From contig OX485804.1 in the NCBI GenBank assembly GCA_950295325.1, positions 34,102,001 to 34,166,000 of the forward strand: DNA of 64,000 bases, given 5' to 3'. Source of the stretch: Polytrichum commune (lineage: Eukaryota > Streptophyta > Polytrichopsida > Polytrichales > Polytrichaceae). Position numbers and translations under genes: made by a program. This document shows, piece by piece, positions 33,420 to 45,019 of this stretch (positions are counted from its first letter, which is position 1; each line of letters starts with the position of its first letter). The notes beneath the pieces were generated by a model that was not told where the DNA came from, did not search any database, and was given only the letters and a program-made list of their open reading frames with translations.

Positions 33420-33690
33420 ACCCTCCGTAATATACCCTCCTTAATGTCACTCCTCCTCTTGTATACCCTGGAACCTTCGAGAGCGGACGTTCTCAGCTTA
33501 AATCTCATGGGTTTCGACATTAAAATAAACCACCCGAGAAGTCAGACCACACGCTTGTACACATCCCGTTGTCATCATCATAATTATTGTCATTTTCGCA
33601 ATGCTGACTGTTGTGGTGTTATTCCACTACTATGTCACATGCGACGCTACTCCTCTTTCATCACACATCCGATCCATGGTTAACCCTACA
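33420..33690 (-). repeat. dispersed repeat family B, copy 3 (inverted)
   Basis: CCTCCGTAATATACCCTCCT, AATGTCACTCCTCCTCTTGT and CATCATAATTATTGTCATTT are the reverse complements of family phrases in the copies at 1428 and 6200. Confidence 0.45.
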
Positions 33691-34150
33691 TCAACTCCTT
33701 AAGATCACGTGCACTGTGATTGCCATAATCCTCTTTCATCACGCATCCCATCCATGGCTCACCCTACATCAACTCCTGAAGATCACGTGCGCTGTGACAT
33801 GGTTGCCACAAACAAGCGGACGTGAGCTAGCTAGTTTAGAGTGCAGTTACAGTGAACTGGCTGGGGGATAGCATTTGGCCTACATGAATTCACGACGGCG
33901 TTAAACCTGGCGACCATGCATGCATGCAAGCAAGCAGCAGTGATATATCTGATACAATGCTAATCCATACGAACCCTACATCAACTCCTTAAGATCACGT
34001 GTGCTAGTTTAGAGCACAGTTACAGCGAACTGGCTTGAGGGGGGGGGGGGGGGGGGAGGGGATAACATTTGACCGCCATGAATTCACGACGACGTTAAAT
34101 CTGGCGACCATGCATGCAAGCAGGCAGCAGCAGTATATGTGATACAGCAA
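33640..34150. repeat. tandem duplications with a poly-G tract
   Basis: CATCAACTCC-AAGATCACGTG occurs at about 33690, 33766 and 33975. A larger unit (GCTAGTTTAGAG-CAGTTACAG through GGCGACCATGCATGCA) occurs at 33827-33959 and again at 34008-34148. In the second copy the GGGGG of the first has expanded to 18 G at about 34039-34056. Confidence 0.7.
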
Positions 34151-34495
34151 GGCTCCTGCTGCCCGCATGGGGCCGGGGGAGGGGAGGGGGGGTAAATCCG
34201 CAAGGTTGGTTTAATCTGTGGTCGGCAAGTGTCAAAGCCGAGCGTGCCTGCCTGCCTGCCTGTCTGTGTGTGTGAGAGGAGTACGGGCAGGGGGAATGAT
34301 GGGAATGGAGTTAGTAGGAAAAGGAGGGCAGTTGCTGCTGCAGCTGTAGGAAGAGGGAGTAGCTCCCCCAGCAGCCTAATAAGTTGCAGGGGAAGGATCA
34401 GTTCATAAATGAGAAGTGGGAGGGACAAAGCCCACTGGGCGAAAGGGGAGGGCCCTCATTCATAGCAGCCCAGCCACCGCATCATCAGCACAATG
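34151..34495. other. non-coding upstream region of the peroxidase
   Basis: GC-richer than the flanks, with CTGC and CCTG runs (34245-34262). No ORF with a recognisable domain. Confidence 0.35.
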
Positions 34496-34496
34496 A

Positions 34497-34680
34497 CCCC
34501 CCATCCATCCATTCCATTCCATTCCATTCCATTCCATTCCATTCCATTCCATTCCATTCCATTCCATTCCATTCCATTCCATTCCATTCCATTCCATTCC
34601 ATTCCATTCCATTCCATTCCATTCCATCCATTCCATCCATCCATCCATCAACATCCATCCATTCCAATCCATTCTATTCT
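34497..34680. repeat. (ATTCC)n pentanucleotide tract with ATCC flanks
   Basis: About 23 uninterrupted ATTCC units at 34511-34625, bordered by (CCAT)n at 34497-34512 and 34626-34665. The long frames read through it on both strands are artefacts of the repeat. Confidence 0.95.
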
Positions 34681-35049
34681 ATCCATTCATCCACCCTTCG
34701 CACAGACAACACCCCCGGCGCCCTCGTCAACACGCGCACAAACTCACTCCTTCTCGCTCGCCTCATCTCTGCCGTCAGTCGCCCCCAGCGCAGAGCAGAG
34801 GAGGAAGCAATCCAGGAAAGCCTCCGGGCGGGTGCCTGATCAATGAACACGCACCCAAGGCTTGCAGGATGAGTGACTGCCAATAAGGAGCCGCCGCGCG
34901 GGCATTCATGAGCTCTCACCACACGCTGCAGCCGCCGTGGAACCACTACAAAAACGTAGGAGTTGCTTCCAGCTGTCTCTGTGGGGTCCGAGGGAGGGAG
35001 CTGCTGTGAACTGGAGCTTACCTAATTCTGCTGCTGCGCTGATTATTGT

Positions 35050-35580
35050 GTGTTGAGGTAGCTGGGAATTCCAGTGAGTGGGTGTTTGTGGGTCAGTGGA
35101 GCTGGAAGGGGTAGCTTGTGCTGCTGCACTTTGTGTGTTGAGGGAGCTGGAATCCCAGTGAGTATTTGTGACTTAGTGGAGCTGGAGAAGAGTTTTTTCT
35201 GGGAAGTTGGGAGTTGGAGCTGGAAGGGGTAGCTTGTGCGGCTGCACTTTTGTGTATTGAGGGAGCTGGAATTCCAGTAAGTGTTTTGTGATTGAGTGGA
35301 GCTGGAGAAGTGGTTTGTTTTGAAGTTGGGAGTGTGAACTGGAAGTGGTAGCTTTTCTGCATGGGGCTGTAGAGCTGGAGAAGTGGGGTTTGGAAGTGGG
35401 GTTTGAGCTGGAAGTGGTAGCTTCTGCTGCTGCACTCTGTGTCGGAAGGAGCTGGAATTCCAGCATTAGTACCATACCGGCCGAGGAGAAGTTGTTTTGG
35501 AAGTTACGTCCGACAGAGTCCTAGGTAGCTTTTGCTGTACTTTAAGTTGAAGGAGCTGGAATTTCAGTGTTGACTGTAGC
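35050..35580 (+). repeat. degenerate leader repeats built around CTGGAATTCCAG
   Basis: The phrase GGAGCTGGAATTCCAG or a one-base variant occurs at about 35062, 35147, 35266, 35452 and 35556. Between the copies TGGAGCTGGAGAAG, GAAGTTGGG and GGTAGCTT-TGCTGCTGCACT recur. CTGGAATTCCAG is a perfect 12-bp palindrome. The block lies 270-800 bp before the peroxidase start, so it is promoter or 5' leader. Confidence 0.75.
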
Positions 35581-35847
35581 GGAGGAGGAGTGTTCAGCTC
35601 TGGACGTTGGGTCCGAGGTTGTAGTGCAGCTAGCTCGCTCCTGCTGTAGTTTGTGTTCGGCTGGGAAGCCATAGTGGAGCTGGAGAAGTGTATTGTGGAC
35701 GTTGGGCTGTACTTTGAGATTGGTGTTAATCTGGTGTAGACAAGCGCAGGAATTTGAGGGCAGTCTGGGCCGGTTGGGCTGGATTGGAGCAGCCGCCGAG
35801 GCGCCTAGCATTTGCTAGTGGTGTTTGTGGGAATACTACTGATCATC

Positions 35848-38800
35848 ATGGGTGGGCGGAGGCGGTGTTCTTGGGAGGTGGAGGTGGAGGTGAACATGAT
35901 GGTGGCAATGGTGGCGTTGGTGGTAGCAGCTGGGATGGCGGAGGGGCAGCTGCAGGTGGGATACTACGACCATGTAGGGTGCACGGGGGTGGAGCAGCAA
36001 GTGCGAAACTCGCTGCGGATGTTTTTCGCCACGGACGCCACCGCTCCAGCCGCCATGCTGCGAGTCGCCTTCCATGACTGTCAAGTCGGACCGGTAAACA
36101 AAGCAACGCAATGTACCTTCTTAGCTGCACTGCTAGCTTCACATTGCACGCTGTTCCTCGGCCAGCTTCTGTTTGCATCGCCTCCAGGGTGGCCTTAACT
36201 TATTAGACCAACTCGATAATGAAGCAACACCACAATTCACGCTGGTGACAACATTGGAAGTCGTCTTTCTTCTTTCTGCATTGCCTCTCCATTGCATGAA
36301 TGTGGTAGACTTGGGGCAGGAGGGTTGGGCGGCCATTGTGGTCATGTAAGGTGCAATATCCTCCTGTCCCGAGTTGTTATGTGCGTAGCCATAGCACATT
36401 GCAGCAGTAGAATGCAATGTGCAGTCATGTGGGGGCTATTGGTGCTAGCTTTGGAGGGTCCTCAAATCTATCTTCATTGGTGATTTGCGGATACTTTCCG
36501 TGACATGAACTCACTGGCACATCAATTGCAGCATCAGTATGCACTACAATGCGCACTCCCATGTGGGAGCTATCGACGCTGGGTTTGTCGCGGGAGGGTC
36601 CCCAAATCTACCCGGCTTGTAGATTTGGAGGGTTCTTTCGTGACAAGAATTCAATGGTACTTTCCACCTTTAGAATGCAATGTGCACTTACATGGGCGGT
36701 ATTGGCGCTGAGGGTCTGTAAATCTACCTCTCTTGCAGATTTCAGAATTCTTTAAGTGACGAGAACTCTATGGCACAATGCAGCAGTGGAATGCAGTGTG
36801 CTCTTCTGTAAGGGTTGATGGCGCTGGGGTTTCTGTACATGGAGGATATTCAAATCTGCCTCCCCTGTAGGTTTGGGGATTCTCTAGTGACAAGAACTGA
36901 ACGGCAATAGCTCCATGTGATTGTAGTACTGCAGAATGCCAATGTCAATGCCAGCTTAGCGCGGCAAAGTCCATGATTACAAAACTCTGGTGAAAGCTTT
37001 CATGTCTCATTACGTTTACGTTCCGAATTCTCTTCGGTACCAGAAACTGCGATAAGGGATACGGTGGCTATCTGCAAGTTGTTGCAGCTAAACTTGAATC
37101 AATCTGGCTTGATTACATGAATCAAATTCCTCCTAATGGGTCATTGCCCCCAGAGGTCCGCGACTTTAGAACATGACTAGGTAGAAGCTGCTAAGTGCTT
37201 TTTGCAAGCGGTGTGTTTCTGGATTTACTATCGTTTATTCCAAGAATGTTAGAGATGACTGCTTTGGATATTTATTGCTTCTAATTGTTCTGAAAATGAC
37301 AGTTGAAAGTGTAAACATGTTTTTCCTAATTCAGACACCAGTGGTATTAAGTGATTCCTCTCAATGCTCTCTTTCTGAGCATGCTGCTTCTCCCTGTGAA
37401 GCAATTGACGTGAGTTAGAAACAGCTGTTGATCTATGGGGGAGATTTGCTGATCATTGCGCTTAACTTGATTTGTTGCCAATCTCTTCACTCATGTCAGT
37501 GGTGTTATAGTTGCAACATCCAGCCTCATGATGAATAGTAATTGATTCGGTGGTGCAGGGAGGTTGCGATGCTTCCATCATGCTGGCTGGGGCTAACAGC
37601 GAGATGAATTCGAACTCCAACTTCGGAGTGCGGCGTCTGGGGATCATCGACTCGGTGAAGTCGGACCTGGAGAGTATGTGTCCCAACACAGTTTCCTGCG
37701 CGGACATCATCGCACTTGCGGGTCGGGAGGCAGTGTTCTTCTCGAATGGCCCTGAAATGCAGATTCCCCTGGGCAGGAAGGATGCCACGTCCTCCAGCAC
37801 TGCGGAGGCCGACAACAAACTCCCGCCGGCGTTTGTGAGCGTCGAGAACATGCTCAGCATCTTCGGCAGCTTCGGCATGACTACTGCGGAAAGTGTTGCA
37901 ATATTAGGTATTACTGCACTTCGACCACTCTCTCACTGAATGATTCAACTCCTCATTCAACTGTTAATATCCGTGACTGTGTCTGTCTGCCTGGAAGTGA
38001 ATGTGAATCTTCGGAGTGATACCCTTTGCATGATGACATTTCAAGTGGTGCCCAAAACCTAATCCCGCAATGCAACTGAATGTGGGAGAGTTTTACATTA
38101 GTCTGCAGAATTTGTACTAGACCTGTGCTGAGAGGTCGTGGGATTTGAATAAGCTGGCAGTCGTGGGATTCTTTGACCGAACCAATGCACAGATTTTATC
38201 CAATGTTGTATACGATGTAAGTTCCAGCACGAATGTGGGAGTGTTCTTATAATCATGTGAGGTTTGTTTTTGTTTTGAGACAAATTAAGCCTTATCATGT
38301 GTAAGGTTGTGGATGTAAGTTGGGGCTAAGTGTAAGTACACTTACCTAGAATGCCGTGTAAGGAATTCAATAGACATATGTGGAACTTATGTGAAAACAA
38401 ATGATAGACAAGGGAGCTATAGAAGAGCAAGGAGGTCACCTTCTGTTTGCTCTCCATAGCTCATGGTTGGGTGGTTCATGTCACTACACATTCTTTCCTT
38501 TAGAAATGTGGGTTCGTTGCAAAGGAGGAGAGCAAGGGAAAATCATCTTCATTTCCTCGAAATTGCTTGCAAATTTCAAGATACCTTTCCATAGCTCATG
38601 GCTGGGTGGTTCGCGCCACAACATTCTCCTCCAGAAATGCAGGAGTGTGCCAACTTTGCAAGAGAACCAAGGGAAACCACCTTGATTTCCATGGTGATTG
38701 TAGCTCTTAAAGGCTCTTCTCCATAGCTCATGGTTGGGTGGTTCATGTCACTACACATTCTTTCCTTTAGAAATGTGGGTTCGTTGCAAAAGAGGAGAGC

Positions 38801-40103
38801 AAGGGAAAATCATCTTCATTTCCTCGAAATTGCTTGCAAATTTCAAGATACCTTTCCATAGCTCATGGCTGGGTGGTTCGTGCCACAACATTCTCCTCCA
38901 GAAATGCAGGAGTGTGCCAACTTTGCAAGAGAACCAAGGGAAACCACCTTGATTTCCATGGTGATTGTAGCTCTTAAAGGCTCTTCTCCATAGCTCATGG
39001 TTGGGTGGTTTGTGGCACTACATTCTTCACTAGAAATGTGGGGATCTACTATACATTCTGGAGCTTTGGGACGGCAAGGACGGATGGGTGTTGTCGTAGT
39101 CATCGTTCCAAAGTTCCGTAATGGCCAACCGTTGACGGACGGCGGCATGCTGAGCGGATGGTGCGGGGATCATGCTCCAAAACATCAATTTATAAGCACG
39201 GGAAGGGGGGCTACAAGCCTTAAACCGAAGGCCTTAATCCAGATCCCTGGGAAATTCCGAAGTTAAGCCGTCTAAGACCGGAATAGTACTCAGATGGGCG
39301 TCCTTCCTAGCACTTGGTTTATTGTGCATTCTACCACCTACGATCCACCCAATCATAATGCGGGTACCTGGCTAAATCATATATTTCAACCAACCATGTA
39401 GGAACCTAAGTGCTTGCCCTTGGGGCCGGCTTGTTTGCTTACATTCAAGGTGTTCACTTGCGAAAGGAGGTAGTAGTCTTCGGGCCTTCTAATTCTCGTA
39501 ATACCTGTAATGACCGTTTCGGGATTACATACAAACTTAGACGGACTCAGATATGAAGCAACACCAAAATTTAATTCGGTGATGATATTGGAGTCGTCTT
39601 TCTTATTCTATTCATATTAAGCGCAGGTGCAACGGGCCAGAATGGCATGGGGTCAAACTAGTGTTGTTACAGTTATATCAGGTGGTATTGTGAAACTAAC
39701 TGTCATTGTTTTGTTCCATGTTGCAGGTGCCCACAGCATTGGAGTAAGCCACTGCAAGAGCATTCAAAACCGTCTCCAGGGACAAGACCCGTCGCTCGGA
39801 TTTGCGTACAATGCCCAGCTTCAAGCGACTTGTGCGGTGAATGTCTTCAACCTGGCCGTTATCAGCAACGACATCACCAATTTCAGATTTGACAACCAAT
39901 ATTACCAAGACGTGCAAAACGGCCGCGGCCTTCTTACCATCGACTCGCTAATTGGCCAAGATCCGCGCACCGCACCGGTCGTAGCGATGTTTGCGGCCAA
40001 CCAAAATGCATTCTACGCCGCATTTGAGTCTGCGTACCTGAAGATGACATCGCGAGCTTTGACGGGAAATCAAGGTGTTGTCCGAGCGACATGCGAGGGC
40101 TAG
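35848..40103 (+). CDS. class III (secretory) peroxidase, three exons
   Basis: The exons are 35848-36093, 37559-37907 and 39727-40103. The junctions are GT-AG and their phases agree, giving 323 residues. The product would be a secreted haem peroxidase (EC 1.11.1.7) that oxidises phenolics with hydrogen peroxide in the cell wall or vacuole. The N-terminus has a hydrophobic stretch (VAMVALVVAAGMA) ending near AEG-QLQVGYY. The first ATG at 35848 has A at -3 and G at +4. An alternative at 35896 gives a shorter signal peptide. Distal RVAFHDC, CPNTVSCADIIALAGREAV, proximal GAHSIG and the calcium-site text FDNQYYQ are all present, as are the usual paired cysteines. The HDC-to-GC spacing is two residues longer than usual (HDCQVGPGGCDAS). 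The last intron-exon junction splits the Gly of GAHSIG, a classical class III position. Introns are long (1.47 and 1.82 kb). Confidence 0.93.
36094..37558 (+). other. peroxidase intron 1
   Basis: Bounded by CCG|GTAAAC and GTGCAG|GGAGG. It contains loosely repeated phrases at 36400-36880 (GCAATGTGCAGTCATGTGGG and GGTCCTCAAATCTA-type text, four or five diverged copies about 100-130 bp apart). No nested gene seen. Confidence 0.75.
38452..39030 (+). repeat. 267-bp tandem duplication in peroxidase intron 2
   Basis: CTCCATAGCTCATGGTTGGG starts at 38452, 38719 and 38986, exactly 267 bp apart. Two full units are nearly identical (recent event) and a partial third follows. Each unit also contains an internal related phrase (CCATAGCTCATGGCTGGG). 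Confidence 0.92.
39210..39330 (+). pseudogene. 5S rRNA-derived sequence (pseudogene or SINE3-like head)
   Basis: GATCCCTGGGAAATTCCGAA, then GTTAAGCC, then GAATAGTACTCAGATGGGCG and TCCTTCCTAG follow the plant 5S rRNA order (GGATCCC-x-AACTCCGAAGTTAAGC-x-AGTAGTACTxGGATGGG-x-CCTCCT) at the right spacing over about 90 bases. The internal control A and C boxes (39260-39275 and 39286-39304) are recognisable but altered, and the outer stem does not pair well. It is therefore not a functional 5S gene. It lies in sense orientation inside intron 2. Confidence 0.75.
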
Positions 40104-40209
40104 CTAGCTCCTCATCACATGGAGATGAAGCTGCCGAACGGCCACTAATTTTTTTGTTGCTGCAAATTCGAGGAGAGAGTAATTCATGGGTCCATGTAAA
40201 GGAGGTTGC

Positions 40210-40303
40210 AATAAAGACCCAGAGAGATGTAATTGGAGAAGATGAAGCTTGGATCAACTGTCTCTGAATTCAATACCTGACCTTGCCGAGTGATGAAAAT
40301 AAA
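40210..40303 (+). terminator. candidate polyadenylation signals of the peroxidase
   Basis: AATAAA occurs at 40210-40215 and 40298-40303, 107 and 195 bp after the stop codon. Confidence 0.5.
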
Positions 40304-40324
40304 TTAATGCAGTGATTGACCTCA

Positions 40325-40500
40325 ATGTTTCTAGAGTAGTTGCCTATCTGGTCCGACATAAAATAATTAGAAGTTGGAAGCTGGAACCTGCCATGTGTTG
40401 CTCTGTCATTAGTTGGGACCCAGAACTCCCATGTGGCAATTAATTCTGTTTCGGAAACTCATGTGACATTGAACCAGATAGCCCTCTACGGTGAATTATA
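40325..40500. mobile_element. small MITE-like inverted repeat downstream of the peroxidase
   Basis: GTAGTTGCCTATCTGGTCC at about 40335 is mirrored by AACCAGATAGCCCTCTAC at about 40473-40492. The interior shares 'ctgccatgtg' and 'cccatgtgg' phrases with a related stretch at 41515-41665. Ends and target duplication are uncertain. Confidence 0.4.
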
Positions 40501-43500
40501 GCCATCTCTCTCTGATGTGGCGCCCCTTAGTGTGCAACTACTTTTTATTTCTCCTGTGTCATTAGTTGTGATTCTAGAGAGGGAATCAACCCTAGACATA
40601 TTTGAGAGGTATTTTACCAGTTCTTCCAGTTTGTAATCTAGCCTGCCGGCAAGTGAGCTCTTAGAGTACTACCCTGGTATTCTTGACTGCACCTCTGTTT
40701 GTGCTTAGTTTCTTTGAACCAAATTTTTTGATCCCAAAGATTGAATAGATTCGGTGATTTATTTGATCATGTAAATACCCCCTCCCCCTGGTCCAGTTCT
40801 CTTTTCTGAGGCTGTGTGTGTCATTATTCCTATAAATGATCTGTTGATGATGATATCCAAGGCCTGGGTAATTTATTCACAAATTATGAGCCTGTGACTT
40901 GACATCTTGATTGATTGTAATTGTGATTGTGATGGAACATCCATGATTTCACATGCAGTTTATCCATCCTTATCCTTGTGCGTACATGGGCGATGGCAGG
41001 GTGGTATGAATCTTTAATGCCAACAGTGTTACAAACAGTATATCCAAGTATACACAGACTTTACTAAGCAAGGTCTTTTATGTGCTATAATGTCTAAATT
41101 AAATCACCTATTTTTGTGTTTTGTATGTGAAAACGGTAATCTGCAGTAAAAATCTACAGCATTACATAATTCCATACAGTCACTGACACTACCATCAACA
41201 GTATAGCTCAATTGCCAGATGTTTGATGGAGGTGGTTTTCTATTCTGGCTGAGACCAAATGGCATGTTTCCTGCCAAGATCAATGTACACAATTTGATAT
41301 ATGTCGACAGAAAGGTGGCTTTGGGTACTGTGGGTCGCAATGTGTTATGGTCTAGCCTGTTCTGATGGCAACCCTAGATGATAACATGGCCATGACCTGC
41401 AATGTTAATCCAGTCAGAGCTCAACTCACCCGAATGCTCAGCTCATCTTGCCAATCACCATTGGCAGCAGAGTTAAATCCAACATCTAAAGATTCAAATA
41501 TGTCTGGGATTTGTCTTAGCGTGTTCCCTGTTCTGACATAAATTTATTGTTTCTCCTCAGAATCTGCCATGTGCCATGTTCACATTCGCCACGATTTCTT
41601 GAATCCCACATGGAAACTACATTCCGGCTCATGTAAAGATGAATTAAGGAGCCCTCTATGATATATTCATTCGCAATGTAAGTTGAAAGCTGGCACAACT
41701 CAAGCATCGCAGTTAGGGTGAGTTTCCATGTAGGTTGCTTGCCCACTTTCTAGATAATAGTGGGTCGGAGGTGTTCGCATGTGTAGTTAAGCACAAGCCG
41801 CCATCCAACGAGATGGTATGCTAGAATGTGAAGGGTAGTGGACATGGTCCGCTAGACTTCCATGCGCCCACTAAAGAATCTTCAACCTACAAGTGTTGGT
41901 CCCAGAAGGATTAAGACCCGTCAAAGACTAAAGAGAACCAATGTTGGTCTAGAAATCCATCCCTGGTAACTGGGAGGAGGAGGTTAGTAGGTGGACCCAG
42001 GTTTGAGAATATGAGAGTCTATATTTAGGGTTCAATTCCAATCTCACAAGTCTATGGAGTAAGTAAGAGATGGTGATTCACTCCCTCAAAGACACTCAAA
42101 ATTTATCCCAAACTCGATCTCTTGTGGAAATTGTACAATTGAGATCTTGTAGAGGAATTGCCAATACAACCGAGAGTTGAGCAAATCAACCATCAAAAGA
42201 AACGCAATTTCAATAGGTTTTCAACAATTTGTAGATTAGAAAGATTGCATCAAAACTAGCCTCAAAATTTGCAAAACTAGATCGTCGTCTAGAGATCGAC
42301 TACAGATGCTTAACCTACTTTCAAATGCTCATAACTATGTCAGTACAACTTGGAATTGGACAAAACTACCACTAAAAGGAGTGAAATTTCAAGATCTTTC
42401 AAACAATATGCAAATCAAAGAATTCTGATAAATATTGAGTTCAAAGCGCTTGAAAACATATTGTGCACCTTGGACTAAGGTTTAGGTGAAATATTGTTGT
42501 GGAAGAGACATAAGCCAATAAGTCTCTTGATTAGGTTTTGAGATAAATAACCTAGTTCCCTTAGTTCACATGTTTTAACATCAACTTACATTAAGATTTG
42601 CTTTATCCACATTTTACATGTGAAAGTTACATAAATTTAGTATTAACTAAGTATTTATACATGTGGAACCTGCCATGTATGCATTTATTGCCTCTATATT
42701 ATGACATTTTGGGGGTCCATGAGTGTGGTATTAACAATGACTTGGTAGTATTATAGAGGTAGATTTCAACTAGAAAACTTTGGTGTGCAAAACTTGTGTT
42801 ATATCGAGGTTGTCGTATTAATGAGTGTCATCTTGAAGAGGATGGACTGTAATATGGTATGGATGGAGAATCATTTGGAGGAATGGAAGAATGGGGAAGA
42901 ATCGATAGTATGCATAGAACATAGATAGGCAGAATACACCGTCAAGTAAGTCTCAATTGGTGGTATTCAAGCAAGAGCACTTTGTTGTGTCACAAGCCAA
43001 CAAAATTGGATGTGACCATGGAGAATGACTACACTACCAGCATATGAGTCCTTGACAATTGTCATGCCTCACTATATGAAGACATATCTACCATTGTGGT
43101 AAGTTTGTCAACATAAGTAAATTTTTAAGGTGATTTTTAGAATTTATGTTATGGTATTTAGCGTAATATATTGGGATTCTTGAGATGATATTTTTGTGTT
43201 ATAGTATGCAAGGGGGGATATTATTAAGCATATTAATGGCAAGTGTCGTTTGTGTACACTTTGGTCAACTTGTAGATCATTTTGTAACATAAGCGTAGAC
43301 CACATGAGTCATAACACTATTAAACATTCTAATGCCAAGGTTTTAGTAAACACACTTGAATGCCAAGTGTCACAAGGTGACACTAATGGTGAAGTTGTTG
43401 TTCATTAGTGTAACCTAGCATACACCTCATAATAAGGTAAGTTACACCAATACGCAAGTGACACTAAACACCATAAACGGTGTAGTTTCTACTAAAGAAA

Positions 43501-44250
43501 TGGACGCCAACCAAAACGACATGGGTGACAATGATATTGGACTACCTATGTGCACAAACTAAATCAGCCATTCCAAGTTTCATTGTGAACAGAACTTGGA
43601 GGGCCTATGTGATCGTTTAAACAAAAAAAAAATCCATAAAAATCATTTTAACCTCTTCTAACTTTGGTATCTCATCTCCAATTTTGAAACTTGAAATGAT
43701 AATCTACAATTAATAATTGGATGAGACGATCACCAATCATAAGGCCAATATCATCAATGGAGTTGGAATTGTTGACAATAAGCACACATGCCTAGTAACA
43801 TGACCAAGTACCAATGGCTATAAGAGAAGACTGCAATTGTTGTGATGGATTGAGATATATAGGTGTACTCTCTCTATAATATGCCCGAATTTATCGGGCA
43901 TATAAATTATATCTACCAACCTTTCCCGGCACCACAATTTCCATCATCGATATACTACCGCCCATACGTTATATGGACCTCCAACCTTGCCCATAAATGC
44001 AACATCCAAGTTAGCACGCTTGACTCACCTATATGTCATAGAAGCAATCACTCACGAGCATATATATTATGAGGTATGCGGGTCACTTGTCATCACTTTC
44101 TCCTTCACTTGACACCTATATTTTGAGTGGTGTATGGCAACAATTGAATTATAAGGAAGGACACGTAAAGGACACATGCGATGACGAGGTTGGAGCATAA
44201 TATGCTCACAATGTAGACACCAATAAATTGGGAGGGCATGTATGGTTTTT
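40501..44250. other. non-coding stretch, repeats of several kinds
   Basis: The part at 41515-41665 resembles the small MITE at 40325. The part at 41715-41880 resembles 44255-44540. The part at 42200-42600 has LTR-like text. Around 43200-43500 phrases such as 'caagtgtcac' and 'gtgacacta' recur. No gene is supported. Confidence 0.35.
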
Positions 44251-44254
44251 TTAG

Positions 44255-44555
44255 GTGAGTTCCATGTAGGTCGCTCGCCTACCAGATTCTAGCAGGAATA
44301 AGAACAAATGTAGATGGAATCTGGTGGGGTGGTGTTCGTGTGTGCCAACCAACCATTTCTATTTCAAGTGTTTAGTGTTTGTATGCGGCAACTAACTATA
44401 ATTTTGTTGTTTTAATTGTTTATGGAAGGCTAACGGCCCATGGCTACGGCCCTTCACATTCTAGTAGGCTACTAGAATGTGGTTGGTTGATTGATTGCTT
44501 TGGTCTATCTACATGAGAACACCTCCAACCCACTATCATCAGAAATCTACATCAT
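44255..44555. mobile_element. MITE-like inverted repeat
   Basis: Left GTAGATGGAATCTGGTGGGG with GGTGTTCGTG faces right GAACACCTCCAACCCACTAT with GAAATCTAC in inverted order. ATTCTAGTAGGCTACTAGAAT at about 44459-44479 is a near-perfect palindrome at its centre. One end also occurs alone at about 41735-41775. Confidence 0.4.
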
Positions 44556-44774
44556 AAACATAGTCTATCAAACCCAGGGACAGGGCGTAAAGTACTTGAG
44601 TGATTCCCGGCCCCACATAACAATTCGCAAATGCTGAGTAATGTTATGGATGCCTATTATAAATTGCCAATCTTTATGAGTCACAATTGATAATCGGATG
44701 ACACAATTTTCGATCCGATCCAACGGCCACATGTGTATGTGGAGTTCAGAGTGCTGCAATAGCATGGCTTGAAA

Positions 44775-44965
44775 ACAAAAGCCGACCTCTAGTTATTACA
44801 GATGAGTCAGTTGGGTTTAAGAAATAACCGGTTCAAGTTCAAGTTCAATAACTAGACAATTGCTGATCGTTTTAAAGAAATCTATGAAATATACTTTAAA
44901 TTAACATAAAAAAAACCAACCAAAATTAGCATGTAACTAGTTGGGTTTGGAAATATTAGGGTCTT
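44775..44965 (+). repeat. single diverged copy of the AACCGGTT satellite
   Basis: GATGAGTCAGTTGGGTTTAA, AAATAACCGGTTCAAG, TTGCTGATCGTTTTAAAG and GCATGTAACTAGTTGGG follow the unit order of the array at 22 kb. Only one of the paired palindromes is intact. Confidence 0.6.
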
Positions 44966-45019
44966 GAAACATTTCAGACCTTGAACAACTAAACAACTAA
45001 TTCAACAATTAGTTAACTA

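Larger units (their letters stand above)
37908..39726 (+). other. peroxidase intron 2 with inserted repeats
   Basis: Bounded by TTAG|GTATTA and TTGCAG|GTGCCC. It holds the 267-bp tandem duplication at 38452-39030 and a 5S rRNA-like sequence at 39210-39330, both listed separately. Confidence 0.8.

Noticed and set aside
34384-34846. Long frames on both strands with repeated HSIPF or MEWNG peptides
   Set aside because: They are translations of the (ATTCC)n tract, where all frames of a pentamer without stops remain open.
35836-36178. Minus-strand ORFs opposite peroxidase exon 1
   Set aside because: Shadows of the GC-rich first exon; the plus strand carries all peroxidase motifs.
37462-37878. 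138-codon minus-strand ORF opposite peroxidase exon 2
   Set aside because: Antisense shadow of a conserved coding exon.
39210-39330. A functional 5S rRNA gene
   Set aside because: The terminal stem and several internal control bases are altered, and it lacks tandem neighbours and a T-run terminator.
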